Under the pieces are notes generated by a model, which made no database searches, was not told the DNA's origin, and was given only the letters and a program-made list of their open reading frames with translations. Of a DNA stretch of 45,211 nt, positions 30,990-38,673 are shown piece by piece (positions within the stretch are counted from its first letter, which is position 1; every line of letters starts with the position of its first letter). The translations under genes were made by a program, and so were the position numbers. The DNA is taken from positions 1-45,211 of the IMG/VR virus record IMGVR_UViG_3300047317_000073. One strand, given 5' to 3'. This stretch comes from a virus.

Positions 30990-31210
30990 TGGCCATCGTG
31001 GAGGGTGTTGAATGCCCAAGAGGGCATGCGATTGAGTACAACGGCAATTACTTCTGTGTCACTGGTTGCTGGGTCATGGGTGAGGAGAGAAGCAAGTTCA
31101 ACAAGCACATCATCAGGACCTACTTGCTTCAGGTCTACAACGATCCCAGGTCCACACCATCAGTCAAGGAAATGGTGCTTCACTACCTGAAGGAATACGC
31201 AGATGAGTGA
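30989..31210 (+). CDS. Small protein with an N-terminal Cys/His motif
   Basis: A 73-residue protein starting MAIVEGVECPRGHAIEYNG. CPRGH followed by FCVTGC may form a metal site. C-terminal half is helical (SKFNKHIIRTYLLQVYND). Overlaps the next gene by 8 nt. Family not recognised. Confidence 0.55.
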   Translation: MAIVEGVECPRGHAIEYNGNYFCVTGCWVMGEERSKFNKHIIRTYLLQVYNDPRSTPSVKEMVLHYLKEYADE

Positions 31211-31706
31211 TGACAACGGGGTGCGTGGCTTCAACAGCATGGAGGAAGCGTTTGCCTACATGGCTGAACAGCGTGAGCGTGCTGATGCAGGTGTTGTGCC
31301 TCTCCAGCGCACTTTGCTGGATGGGCAAGAGCATTGGTACTACACTGAATACTTCGGCCTGGCTATTGCAGGCTACATCCCCACCGTGGAAAGTCTCGTT
31401 GAAATTGAGCGAGGCTATTACGACATGACCGATCCGATGGACAAAGCCGAGTTTGAGTACACGGCAAACATGATGCGGAACATGGTCCACAACAACATCG
31501 TCCAGGTCAAGGCTTACTCCACGGTGGAGCCAAATGGCGAGCCTGGCAGCACTCATGTGGTTGCCTGTTTGCCAATCACTGAAGAGGCATTTGACGAGTT
31601 CATCGCCAATGGCTTCAGAATGGGCAAGGACACACCCACGCTCATTCGCAATGTCGTGGATGCAATGTCCACGATCGGAGAACAGATGGGAGAGGCTGGC
31701 AAATAA
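31203..31706 (+). CDS. Unknown protein, 167 residues
   Basis: Acidic protein (MSDDNGVRGFNSMEEAFAYM...) with mixed helix and strand: FGLAIAGYIPTVESLVEIER, EYTANMMRNMVHNNIVQVKA and MGKDTPTLIRNVVDAMSTIG. It closes the transcription unit before the 31.73-kb promoter. No recognisable motif. Confidence 0.6.
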   Translation: MSDDNGVRGFNSMEEAFAYMAEQRERADAGVVPLQRTLLDGQEHWYYTEYFGLAIAGYIPTVESLVEIERGYYDMTDPMDKAEFEYTANMMRNMVHNNIVQVKAYSTVEPNGEPGSTHVVACLPITEEAFDEFIANGFRMGKDTPTLIRNVVDAMSTIGEQMGEAGK

Positions 31707-31731
31707 CAGAATAAATAGACGCCGAAATACC

Positions 31732-31760
31732 TTGATCCAACAGGGGAAACCCGGTAGAAT
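31732..31760 (+). promoter_or_regulatory. Sigma70-like internal promoter
   Basis: TTGATC (31732-31737), an exact 17-nt spacer, and TAGAAT (31755-31760) in an 80-nt gap whose A/T-rich start (AATAAATAGAC) stands out from the coding DNA. Transcription would start near 31768, giving a leader of about 20 nt before the TTG start of the next gene. It marks the start of the recombination and replication unit, which has no ribozymes. Confidence 0.6.
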
Positions 31761-31786
31761 AGCCCTAGTGGACAGGAAGGAAACCG

Positions 31787-31996
31787 TTGGCGAGCAACGA
31801 TGAAGTGCTTGAGGCCATTGCGAGCCTCAAGGCTCATTCAGACAAGATGTTCCTAGCGCAAGACAGCCAATTCAGCGCTTTGTCTTACTTGCTTGAGCAG
31901 CAGACAAGGCGCTTGGACGAACAGGTGAAGTTGATTGATCGCCTGCTGCTGCGCAACCACCAACTCCACATGGAAAGTTTGAAACGTGGCCGCTGA
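31787..31996 (+). CDS. Small helical protein, unknown function
   Basis: A 69-residue protein starting at a TTG codon, with AGGAAGG 5-8 nt upstream. Predicted helical, probably coiled coil: NDEVLEAIASLKAHSDKMF and LLEQQTRRLDEQVKLIDRLL. First gene after the 31.73-kb promoter. Overlaps the next gene by 11 nt. Confidence 0.55.
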   Translation: MASNDEVLEAIASLKAHSDKMFLAQDSQFSALSYLLEQQTRRLDEQVKLIDRLLLRNHQLHMESLKRGR

Positions 31997-32219
31997 TAGC
32001 ATCCTGCTCCTCAATGCGTGGTGTCCGATGCATGAGGAGACAGACAAGGATGGCAACAGGATCAAGTTCACGTCCAAGGTACGGCTCCAATTCGTTGAGT
32101 TGCCGGCTGACCCGGTGTACGATGCTTGGGTCTGCTCACTGCCGCCTGATGAATGCTCATGGTTCATCTTGGTAACCAAGGGTTCCACTCGTGCTGGTGA
32201 CTTCATGAGTCAATCATGA
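31986..32219 (+). CDS. Small protein, unknown function
   Basis: A 77-residue protein with a GTG start (VAADSILLLNAWCPMHEETD as translated from the GTG). Beta-rich with KVRLQFVELPADPVYDAWVC and SWFILVTKGSTRAGDFM. Its stop overlaps the nuclease gene start, so it may be a small partner of that enzyme. Confidence 0.55.
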   Translation: MAADSILLLNAWCPMHEETDKDGNRIKFTSKVRLQFVELPADPVYDAWVCSLPPDECSWFILVTKGSTRAGDFMSQS

Positions 32220-33214
32220 GCGACCTCATCGTGATCCGCACGAGCGAGCGAGCGGCACTGAAGCGCTGTCCCCAGCGTTGGTGGTGGGGCTGGCGTGAAG
32301 GCTGGAAGCCCAAACGGCCAGCAGATGCTTTATGGTTCGGAAGTGGCGTTCACCTTGCGCTCGCAAAGTGGTATTTGCGGGGTGGCGAACGGGGCCCAAC
32401 ACCCGCAGAAACATGGGCGCGATGGGTTGTTGATGAGGAGCGATACATCAAGACCCAAGGTGTGCTGATCGATGAGACAAAGTGGATCAGTGCGCGTGAC
32501 CTTGGCTTTGCCATGCTCATGGACTATGTTGATACGTATGGCAAAGATGACAACTGGGACGTCATCGCGACAGAGCAGCCGTTTCAGGTTCGCATCCAGG
32601 CAGCCCATGTGCCTGGTGGCTACATCATCTTCAGCGGCACATTTGACGGGGTGTATCGTGACCTCGTGGATGGCTCGCTGTGGTTGATGGAACACAAGAC
32701 AGCCAGTGGCTTTCCAAACATTGGCTTCTTGGAGTTGGACGATCAAGCCTCTGGCTATTTCATGGCAGCCGAGATCACGTTGCGGCACAAGGGTTTGATC
32801 AGTGAGCACGAGCATTTGTCTGGCATCATGTACAACTATCTTCGCAAAAAGATGCCCGATGATCGGCCAAAGGATGCACAAGGCCGAGCACTCAACAAAG
32901 ATGGGTCAATCAGCAAGCAACAAGATGTGGCGCGCTACATGAGGCATCCTGTGTGGCGGTCTGTGGAACAAAGGCAACGGACAAAGCAGGCCATCATCAA
33001 TGAGGCCGAGTTGATGGTGATGTACAGAGAGCACAGGCTGTCCATTACCAAGACTCCAACTCAGGACTGCACATTCTGTCCATTCTTCCAGATGTGTCAA
33101 TTGCATGAATCTGACGCAGACTGGATGGAGTTCAGGGACGCCATGTTTGATCGGCGTGATCCCTACAGTGACCATCGGCTCGCAATCAAATCAGCCGGAT
33201 CGGAGGTGATTTGA
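32216..33214 (+). CDS. Cas4/RecB-like PD-(D/E)XK nuclease with Fe-S cysteines
   Basis: A 332-residue protein. Cys18 (LKRCPQRWWWGW) plus Cys285, Cys288 and Cys294 (DCTFCPFFQMC) make the four-cysteine iron-sulfur pattern of Cas4 and AddB-type nucleases. The catalytic core is visible as SGTFDGVYRD near 141-150 and LMEHKTA near 157-163 (D...EHK). Expected activity is DNA end resection to give single strands for recombination. It lies three genes upstream of the SSB-like gene and next to the Sak4-like gene. Confidence 0.85.
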   Translation: MSDLIVIRTSERAALKRCPQRWWWGWREGWKPKRPADALWFGSGVHLALAKWYLRGGERGPTPAETWARWVVDEERYIKTQGVLIDETKWISARDLGFAMLMDYVDTYGKDDNWDVIATEQPFQVRIQAAHVPGGYIIFSGTFDGVYRDLVDGSLWLMEHKTASGFPNIGFLELDDQASGYFMAAEITLRHKGLISEHEHLSGIMYNYLRKKMPDDRPKDAQGRALNKDGSISKQQDVARYMRHPVWRSVEQRQRTKQAIINEAELMVMYREHRLSITKTPTQDCTFCPFFQMCQLHESDADWMEFRDAMFDRRDPYSDHRLAIKSAGSEVI

Positions 33215-33215
33215 A

Positions 33216-33431
33216 GTGGCACGACACAGCGCAACCACTCGCGGTCTGAATGACCTGGCGAGCCTAAAGAGCAGGCTTGCTCGTGACTACGGCTTTGGCC
33301 GCGTCAGTTGGGACGACTTTGAGTTCATCAACATTCGGTTGAATGAGGTTGAGGGCCGTCTTGTTGAGATGGCAGCCAACGACCCAACTCGACTGATTGA
33401 GGAGGCACGGCGTGACAACAGCGTCGCCTAG
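33216..33431 (+). CDS. Small helical protein between nuclease and recombinase
   Basis: A 71-residue protein with a GTG start (MARHSATTRGLNDLASLKSR as translated). Helical, with LNDLASLKSRLARDYGFG and DFEFINIRLNEVEGRLVEMA. Overlaps the Sak4-like gene start by 20 nt. Family not recognised; context suggests an accessory to recombination. Confidence 0.5.
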   Translation: MARHSATTRGLNDLASLKSRLARDYGFGRVSWDDFEFINIRLNEVEGRLVEMAANDPTRLIEEARRDNSVA

Positions 33432-34308
33432 CACCACCGGCCTACCAGAAGCCATTATTTCACTTGAGGCGTATGACGAATCCATCAACATGATGATCGT
33501 CGCTGAGAGTGGATGGGGCAAGACGGTAATGGCCGGCACCGCAGATCAGCGCAAGACAGATGGTCCCAGGGCTCTGTTCCTAGCGACAGAGACTGGGACC
33601 ATTTCTGCTGCTCGGGCAGGCTCGACAGCCAACATGTGGCCCATCAAGCAGTGGTCTGATCTTGTTGAGGCATATGCCTATCTCACCCAGGGTGATGGGA
33701 TGGAGAAGTTTCAGTGGGTGCTGCTGGACAGCGTCACTGAGATGCAGAAACTTTCCATGGACGACTCTTTGCGGAGGGCAGTTGACTCCAGCAAGGGCAC
33801 GCGTGACCCTGACGTGCCTCAGATTCAAGATCACCTCAAGGTCCAGCAGCAGACGCTGAACATGTTGAGGCGCTTTAACGAATTGCCCATCAACTGTCTG
33901 TACACGGCTTTGCCGTTGCGGCTGGATGATGAGGAGGGCAACCCATACTTCCTGCCGGCACTCGATGGCAAGCAGGGTGGGATCGCTCAGCAGGCCATGG
34001 GCTACATGCATGTTGTAGGACATGGTGTCAAGCGCAACATCAAGGTCACAGTCGATGGGGCTGAGAAGACCAAGATGGTGCGGCGCGTGTACTTCCAGAG
34101 CAATGGCCCATACAAGGCCAAGGACAGGTACGGTGTGCTTGGTCGGTTCCTGGATGACCCGACCATTCCCCGCATCGAGGAATTGATCAACAAAGACAAG
34201 CCCAAGGACGCAATGCGGATCGCCCACACTGTCACGCCTGTCCTGGCCATTCCATCGGCTCAGGTTGGCGAGATTGTGGACGCCGAGATAGTCAGTGATG
34301 AGTACTGA
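33412..34308 (+). CDS. Sak4-like RecA-family ATPase (single-strand annealing/recombinase)
   Basis: A 298-residue protein. I start it at the GTG at 33412, with GAGGAGG 7 nt upstream. Walker A is AESGWGKT (31-38), Walker B the hydrophobic strand in FQWVLLDSVTEM, and later LPINCLYTALP. The small size and single ATPase core fit the phage Sak4 type of recombinase. It should load on SSB-coated DNA and promote annealing or strand exchange during replication and recombination. The neighbouring nuclease and SSB support this. Confidence 0.8.
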   Translation: MTTASPSTTGLPEAIISLEAYDESINMMIVAESGWGKTVMAGTADQRKTDGPRALFLATETGTISAARAGSTANMWPIKQWSDLVEAYAYLTQGDGMEKFQWVLLDSVTEMQKLSMDDSLRRAVDSSKGTRDPDVPQIQDHLKVQQQTLNMLRRFNELPINCLYTALPLRLDDEEGNPYFLPALDGKQGGIAQQAMGYMHVVGHGVKRNIKVTVDGAEKTKMVRRVYFQSNGPYKAKDRYGVLGRFLDDPTIPRIEELINKDKPKDAMRIAHTVTPVLAIPSAQVGEIVDAEIVSDEY

Positions 34309-34543
34309 GCAAAGTGCTGTCACCGCTGTGTCTGTCTTTCAATCGGCATATCCGGTGTACATTCACTACTTCTCACAGGCCAAAGGTGGCGTGACTATCG
34401 TGTCACGCTACCCAACAAAGGGTTGTTTGGTTGTCAAGACAACGCTGGGCAAGGAGGTGTTTGAGGACACGACATACTTCAGGAACGACAGTGCTGTTTG
34501 GCGCTTTGCCAAGAAGGTTGGCAAACCCTATGAGGAGGCTTGA
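34298..34543 (+). CDS. Small protein, unknown function
   Basis: An 81-residue protein (MSTEQSAVTAVSVFQSAYPV...). Either the GTG at 34295 or the ATG at 34298 may be the start. Beta-rich (YIHYFSQAKGGVTIVSRYPT) with a basic end. It overlaps Sak4 and abuts the SSB-like gene, so it may be part of the recombination complex. Confidence 0.55.
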   Translation: MSTEQSAVTAVSVFQSAYPVYIHYFSQAKGGVTIVSRYPTKGCLVVKTTLGKEVFEDTTYFRNDSAVWRFAKKVGKPYEEA

Positions 34544-35154
34544 TGCCCAAAGTAATCATCGACACCAGTGGCGTACCAGAGGGCAATTTCCAGCCCTATG
34601 ATGGGCCCATCCCGCCTAAGGGTCTGTACAAGGCAGTCTGGAAGCGTGGATGGTGGACCAAGAGCAGCACGGACAAGCCGATGATCAAACTGCTCTTTGT
34701 CCTTGAGACGGACAACGCGCAGAAGAAGCAATTCAACGGCTGCCCACTCTTCCACAACATCACGTACGAGGCATCAACGATGTGGAAGATGAAGGAATTG
34801 TTCAATGCGCTGAATGCGGGCGCCAAGGCCGGCATCGACTACGATGACAAGGGTGATGTCAAGCGAATTGGCCGAGCGCAGCCAGGCAAGACATTTCTGC
34901 TCATCCACAGCGATGTGGGCTCGTGGAAGGGACAGGCACGTGCGGAAATCTCAGCCCTAGCACCACTTCCAAGGGCAGAGGGTGAAGAGGAAGTTGAGTC
35001 GTTTGAGGACGACGGTGAAGAGGCCACGGCATTTGAGGATGCCCAAGGCGTCGACATGAGCGCAGGCGATGAGTTCAGTGGTGAGGACATGGGCGATCCA
35101 TGGGCCACGCCAAGTGGCGGCATCCCAGAGCAAACAGATGAGCCACCGTTCTAG
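34543..35154 (+). CDS. SSB-like single-stranded DNA binding protein with acidic C-terminal tip
   Basis: A 203-residue protein. About residues 1-125 look like an OB-type or DUF669-like domain (YKAVWKRGWWTKSSTDKPMI, LFVLETDNAQKKQFNGCPLF). The last about 70 residues are an acidic, low-complexity tail ending in DEPPF. The end recalls the DDDIPF tip that bacterial SSB uses to recruit partner proteins. Probably coats single-stranded DNA at the fork. GAGGAGG lies 4 nt before the ATG at 34543. Confidence 0.7.
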   Translation: MPKVIIDTSGVPEGNFQPYDGPIPPKGLYKAVWKRGWWTKSSTDKPMIKLLFVLETDNAQKKQFNGCPLFHNITYEASTMWKMKELFNALNAGAKAGIDYDDKGDVKRIGRAQPGKTFLLIHSDVGSWKGQARAEISALAPLPRAEGEEEVESFEDDGEEATAFEDAQGVDMSAGDEFSGEDMGDPWATPSGGIPEQTDEPPF

Positions 35155-35162
35155 CAACAATT

Positions 35163-35191
35163 GGCTGGGTGGCCTAGCAAGCCACCCAGCC
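35163..35191 (+). terminator. Perfect 11-bp hairpin after the SSB-like gene
   Basis: GGCTGGGTGGC (35163-35173) pairs perfectly with GCCACCCAGCC (35181-35191), loop CTAGCAA. There is no uridine tail. It is the only long hairpin of the replication block; the CTAGCAA loop recalls the CCTAGCA loops of ribozyme stem III (copies 1, 6 and 10). Likely a terminator or 3'-end stabiliser. Confidence 0.55.
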
Positions 35192-35211
35192 ACCAAACCA
35201 ACGGGAATCAA

Positions 35212-35898
35212 ATGATGAAAGTTCACCTGCCATACGCAGATTGGAAACTCAATGCTGCCATTCTTGACGACAGGGTCCTTGACATCCAATGCAATCACAC
35301 GGTCACGATCCTGGAGACCATACTAGGCAAGACAAAGGGCTGGCAGTGGCATCCTGGTGTCACCATGTGGATGGGGCACGAGGACTTTCTGGCTCAGCAG
35401 TCTTTCCTGTTCTACAAACAGTGGGCTGATCTCGGCTACCCAGACCACTGGACAAAGCGGCTCAACAAACTTGGTTACTTCAAGGGACACACCCAACCAG
35501 AGAAGCCATGGTGGTGGGGCCACAAGCATTTCCACGAGACGAACAAGTCAGCGTTGCTGAGGATGAATCCTCAGTGGTACCAACAGTTCTTTGTGGGCGT
35601 GCCCAATGATCTGACTGAGTGGTGGCCAGCACGTGAGCCAGGTCACTGGCGATATGGGCCACAGCCTCAGCCTGGTGGCGGCTTTGACTACATCATTGAT
35701 GGCAAGCCCATCTACAAGTCTGTCAAGACGATGCCCCAGGAGGCATTTGTGCAGCACGCAAATGTCTTCCACAATTTGATGCCTGATTTGAAGACAGGCG
35801 TCCCTGAGAACCTCAACGACACGATGCGCGAGATTCTTGTTGCGCTGCATGATCGGTTCCACAAGCAAAGGGTGTACATCAGTCACGACCATTCGTGA
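35212..35898 (+). CDS. T4 endonuclease V-like/MSMEG_6728-type protein
   Basis: A 228-residue protein starting at 35212 (or the ATG at 35215). The pattern MKVHLPYADWKLNAAILDDR, VTILETILGKTKGWQWHPG, VTMWMGHEDFLAQQ and FHETNKSALLRMNPQWYQQFF matches the MSMEG_6728 family, related to pyrimidine-dimer DNA glycosylases of T4 endonuclease V type. That suggests a base-excision DNA repair or DNA-modification role. The extra approximately 80 C-terminal residues (FDYIIDGKPIYKSVKTM) are not part of the core and are unassigned. Confidence 0.65.
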   Translation: MMKVHLPYADWKLNAAILDDRVLDIQCNHTVTILETILGKTKGWQWHPGVTMWMGHEDFLAQQSFLFYKQWADLGYPDHWTKRLNKLGYFKGHTQPEKPWWWGHKHFHETNKSALLRMNPQWYQQFFVGVPNDLTEWWPAREPGHWRYGPQPQPGGGFDYIIDGKPIYKSVKTMPQEAFVQHANVFHNLMPDLKTGVPENLNDTMREILVALHDRFHKQRVYISHDHS

Positions 35899-35907
35899 GG
35901 TGGGCCT

Positions 35908-36738
35908 ATGTCGAGCGTTGCGGTATTGGGCTGTGGACCTGCGGGGTTGTTGGTCGCTCATGCGGCCCAACTCAGTGGCCACGGTGTCACGATCTTCAGC
36001 AGGAAAGTCAGGAGCCCCATGGAAGGTGCGCAGTATATGCACACCGACATTCCAGGGCTCAAGGCACCCCAGCCGATGATCCTCAAGTACAGCCTCATCG
36101 GCTCTATCGATGAGTACCGTGCCAAGGTGTATGGTGCGGGTGACCCGGACATCGTTGTCTCACCTGAGCAATTTCTTGGTGAGCACAAATGCTGGGATAT
36201 CAGGGCTATGTACAATCGGCTCTGGATGCACTGGGAAGGGCACATCGTCAACTTTGTCGTGACACAGGCGTCAATCGCGACAATTGTTGAGAGCCATGAC
36301 TTCACGTTCAGCAGCATCCCATCGACGGCACTGTGTCGATTCGGCAATCACACTGAGAGTCCGCACAAGTTTGACTATGTGCCCGTGTGGATTGATGGAA
36401 TGTGGAGTGGGCCGACACCAGCCGAAGATCCAGGGCTGTGGGGCCTCACCCCGCATGTGGTGCTTTGTAATGGGCTGAAGGCAGACCCAGGACGAACATT
36501 GCTAACAGGTTGGTACCGCACAAGTCACATTTATGGCCACAATAACACCGAGTGGTCATCGCCATCGCTCATTCCAGAGCACAGGCAAGTGGCGGAGAAT
36601 CTCTGGCGAGTGCGAAAGCCCATAGGTACCAACTGTGATTGCTGGTCTGAGGTCATCAGGGTTGGGCGCTATGGCGCATGGAAGAAAGGTGTGCTGTCTC
36701 ACGAAGCGTTCAATGTGGCCTTGGAAGTCCTGTCGTGA
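35908..36738 (+). CDS. FAD-dependent oxidoreductase-like protein
   Basis: A 276-residue protein with an N-terminal dinucleotide-binding motif, VAVLGCGPAGLLVAHAAQ (GxGxxG), then VTIFSRKV. Later parts (DIPGLKAPQPMILKYSLIG, GVLSHEAFNVA) have no clear motif to me. Related FAD proteins occur in other actinophages with unknown substrate. Being next to a HAD phosphatase, the endonuclease V-like gene and a MazG-like gene, it may modify nucleotides or DNA; this is inference only. Confidence 0.6.
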   Translation: MSSVAVLGCGPAGLLVAHAAQLSGHGVTIFSRKVRSPMEGAQYMHTDIPGLKAPQPMILKYSLIGSIDEYRAKVYGAGDPDIVVSPEQFLGEHKCWDIRAMYNRLWMHWEGHIVNFVVTQASIATIVESHDFTFSSIPSTALCRFGNHTESPHKFDYVPVWIDGMWSGPTPAEDPGLWGLTPHVVLCNGLKADPGRTLLTGWYRTSHIYGHNNTEWSSPSLIPEHRQVAENLWRVRKPIGTNCDCWSEVIRVGRYGAWKKGVLSHEAFNVALEVLS

Positions 36739-37349
36739 AACCTGTTGTCGCCATTGACATTGACGGCACGCTTGGGGATCACTATGAGTGGACGCACAGG
36801 TTCGCTGAAATGTGGACGGGGCATGAGATCAAGTACAACCCCCACGCAGGGTGGACAATCCCCAAGACCAAGTTTCAATTCCACAAAGCGTTGGGTGTGA
36901 GCAAGAGCACGTACAGGCAGATCAAGTTGGCATACCGACAGGGTGGCATGAAGCGTTCGATGCCTTGCTTCCCAGGTGCCGATGAGTTGACGCGTGGCTT
37001 GCGCAAGAATGGCGTTGAGGTGTGGATCTGTACCACTCGGCCATATCTGAGGTTGGATGGGATTGACCCTGATACACGACACTGGTTGCGTCGCAATCAC
37101 ATCCAGTTTGACAATTTGCTTTATGGCGAGCGCAAGTATTACGATCTTGTGAAACTTGTTGACCGCCAACGTGTTGCGTGTGTTCTTGATGATCTGCCTG
37201 AGATGTGCGAGCAGGCAATGCGTTGTCATCTCACGGCAGTGCTCGCAGACCAACCCCACAATGTTGATTCGCCATGGACAGGGCCACGAGCATTTGACTT
37301 GGTCCATGCCTTTCAACTGATCATGGAGGCTGTGGATGGACAGAGGTGA
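36735..37349 (+). CDS. HAD-superfamily phosphatase (5'-nucleotidase-like)
   Basis: A 204-residue protein with a GTG start overlapping the previous stop (GTGA). HAD motif I is VVAIDIDGTLGD (DxDGT), motif II ICTTRP, motif IV ACVLDDLPEM. Substrate is probably a nucleotide or a phosphate ester, given the neighbours. The nucleophile Asp is at about residue 8. Confidence 0.75.
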   Translation: MKPVVAIDIDGTLGDHYEWTHRFAEMWTGHEIKYNPHAGWTIPKTKFQFHKALGVSKSTYRQIKLAYRQGGMKRSMPCFPGADELTRGLRKNGVEVWICTTRPYLRLDGIDPDTRHWLRRNHIQFDNLLYGERKYYDLVKLVDRQRVACVLDDLPEMCEQAMRCHLTAVLADQPHNVDSPWTGPRAFDLVHAFQLIMEAVDGQR

Positions 37350-37671
37350 TGTGACGAGTGGCGAGTACATCGTCAACTTCCTGTTGCCTGAGTGGGAGGA
37401 TTACTTCTCAGAGAAGCAGGGTGACTACCAGGGTGCCCATCAAGAGTTGGGCGTTGCCGCTCAATTCGTGGACATCAACCGCAAGGTTGTGAAGTTGCGG
37501 CGTGCTCTCTGGGAGGGCATTCCGTTGACCGGTGAGCAGCCGCGTGAGATTCTCATGGACCTCATCGGCCACTGCTTCCTCACAATTGACCTACTGGATG
37601 AGGAAGCGAATGCTGTTGAAGCGCAAGCAGAAACGCCAACGATCATCGCCACCTTGGTGGTCGATGAGTAA
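37336..37671 (+). CDS. All-alpha MazG/Nmad-like small protein
   Basis: A 111-residue helical protein. The block FSEKQGDYQGAHQELGVAAQ, then INRKVVKLRRALWEG and MDLIGHCFLTIDLLDEE resembles the all-alpha pyrophosphohydrolase and nucleotide-modification-associated families. Overlaps the HAD gene by 14 nt. Probable role in nucleotide pools; exact family unsure. Confidence 0.5.
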   Translation: MDRGDVTSGEYIVNFLLPEWEDYFSEKQGDYQGAHQELGVAAQFVDINRKVVKLRRALWEGIPLTGEQPREILMDLIGHCFLTIDLLDEEANAVEAQAETPTIIATLVVDE

Positions 37672-37774
37672 CACCTACTTCATGTTCATCATGTTGGCGC
37701 TCGCCATGTTGTTCGCAGTCCTCATTATCTTGATTGGAGTTGAGATAATGCAACCAGGAAGGCCACCATCGTGA
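37664..37774 (+). CDS. Small membrane peptide
   Basis: A 36-residue protein that is one transmembrane helix (FMFIMLALAMLFAVLIILIG) with a short polar end. Starts 8 nt before the previous stop and overlaps the next start. Function unknown. Confidence 0.55.
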   Translation: MSNTYFMFIMLALAMLFAVLIILIGVEIMQPGRPPS

Positions 37775-38115
37775 CCACATTCTTTGAGTACCAAGAGCAG
37801 ACACGTGAGACAGCCATCTACCCTGGCGCAATGAAGGCAGACATGGATGCTGTCTCCTACACAGTTCTCGGCCTCATCGGTGAGGCTGGTGAACTCGCCA
37901 ATACCTACAAGAAGGTGATGCGCGATGACAACTACATCATCACGCCGGACCGCATGGAGCGCATGGCTGGCGAGATTGGCGATGTACTTTGGTACGCTGC
38001 CAGGCTCAGTGATGAGTTGGGATTGAACCTCAATGTCATCGCGCTGGACAACCTGTTCAAACTGAAGGACCGCCAGAAGCGTGGGACACTGCCTGGCTCT
38101 GGTGACACCAGGTGA
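37771..38115 (+). CDS. MazG-like nucleotide pyrophosphohydrolase
   Basis: A 114-residue helical protein with a GTG start. The MazG fold is visible as LGLIGEAGELANTYKKVMRD (ExxE half) and EIGDVLWYAARLSDELGL (GDVLWY half). Such enzymes hydrolyse nucleoside triphosphates, including odd or alarmone-type ones, and are common in phages of slow-growing or starved hosts. It sits in a block with HAD and ThyX genes. Confidence 0.8.
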   Translation: MTTFFEYQEQTRETAIYPGAMKADMDAVSYTVLGLIGEAGELANTYKKVMRDDNYIITPDRMERMAGEIGDVLWYAARLSDELGLNLNVIALDNLFKLKDRQKRGTLPGSGDTR

Positions 38116-38315
38116 TCCAAATCACAATGGACATGGGTGTCACCCACAGCGAGTTTGGGCCTCACGATGAACTGTGGATCTTGACCGACAATGGCTGGTA
38201 CGGCATGGCTGGGCATCGTGCCCACAACCAAGACGTCATCGAGCCCGTTGGTTGGTGGTGTGAGGCCAAGCGTGAAGAGTTGTTGGCCCGCCTGGCAATT
38301 CGGGTCCGGGCATGA
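38112..38315 (+). CDS. Small protein, unknown function
   Basis: A 67-residue protein with a GTG start inside the MazG-like gene end. Aromatic-rich (DELWILTDNGWYGMAGHR, IEPVGWWCEAKREELL). Family not recognised. Confidence 0.5.
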   Translation: MIQITMDMGVTHSEFGPHDELWILTDNGWYGMAGHRAHNQDVIEPVGWWCEAKREELLARLAIRVRA

Positions 38316-38413
38316 GAGCCAACCTCTCATTCGCATTTGCGATCTTGGCATTGATCCTGGCCATCATCGCAATTGTTATGGCAATGAGGCAGAAGAAGGG
38401 AGGTGATAAATAA
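38312..38413 (+). CDS. Small membrane peptide
   Basis: A 33-residue peptide, one transmembrane helix (FAFAILALILAIIAIVMAM) with a basic tail (RQKKGGDK). The start overlaps the previous gene and the stop TAA overlaps the next ATG. Together with the 37664 gene it gives two tiny membrane peptides in this block. Confidence 0.5.
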   Translation: MRANLSFAFAILALILAIIAIVMAMRQKKGGDK

Positions 38414-38673
38414 TGGCTGAGCACAGGGCAAGTGACATGCCGACCGATGAGCAAGTTGTTGCCTTGCTCGCATCGACCTACAAGTTGATGAAGTGGATGG
38501 ACAAGTCATTCAAGGAGAACAGGCCATTCTTCGTGCTGGACAAGGTGCGTTGGATGATCGATGAACGCCCCATGCAAATGGATGGCGTCTCATACTCTGA
38601 AATGCGCGAGTACATCAGAGACTTCATGGAGCGCAGGCTCCATGAGCCCACACCAAAGGGAGAGGATTACTGA
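38413..38673 (+). CDS. Small helical protein, unknown function
   Basis: An 86-residue protein (MAEHRASDMPTDEQVVALLA...) with helices TYKLMKWMDKSFKENRPFFV and YSEMREYIRDFMERRL. Overlaps the next ATG by one base. No family recognised. Confidence 0.5.
   Translation: MAEHRASDMPTDEQVVALLASTYKLMKWMDKSFKENRPFFVLDKVRWMIDERPMQMDGVSYSEMREYIRDFMERRLHEPTPKGEDY

Noticed and set aside
32147-32156. CTGATGAATG resembling the hammerhead core
   Set aside because: It lies inside a coding gene and has no GAAA, hairpin or stem II partner at the right distance.
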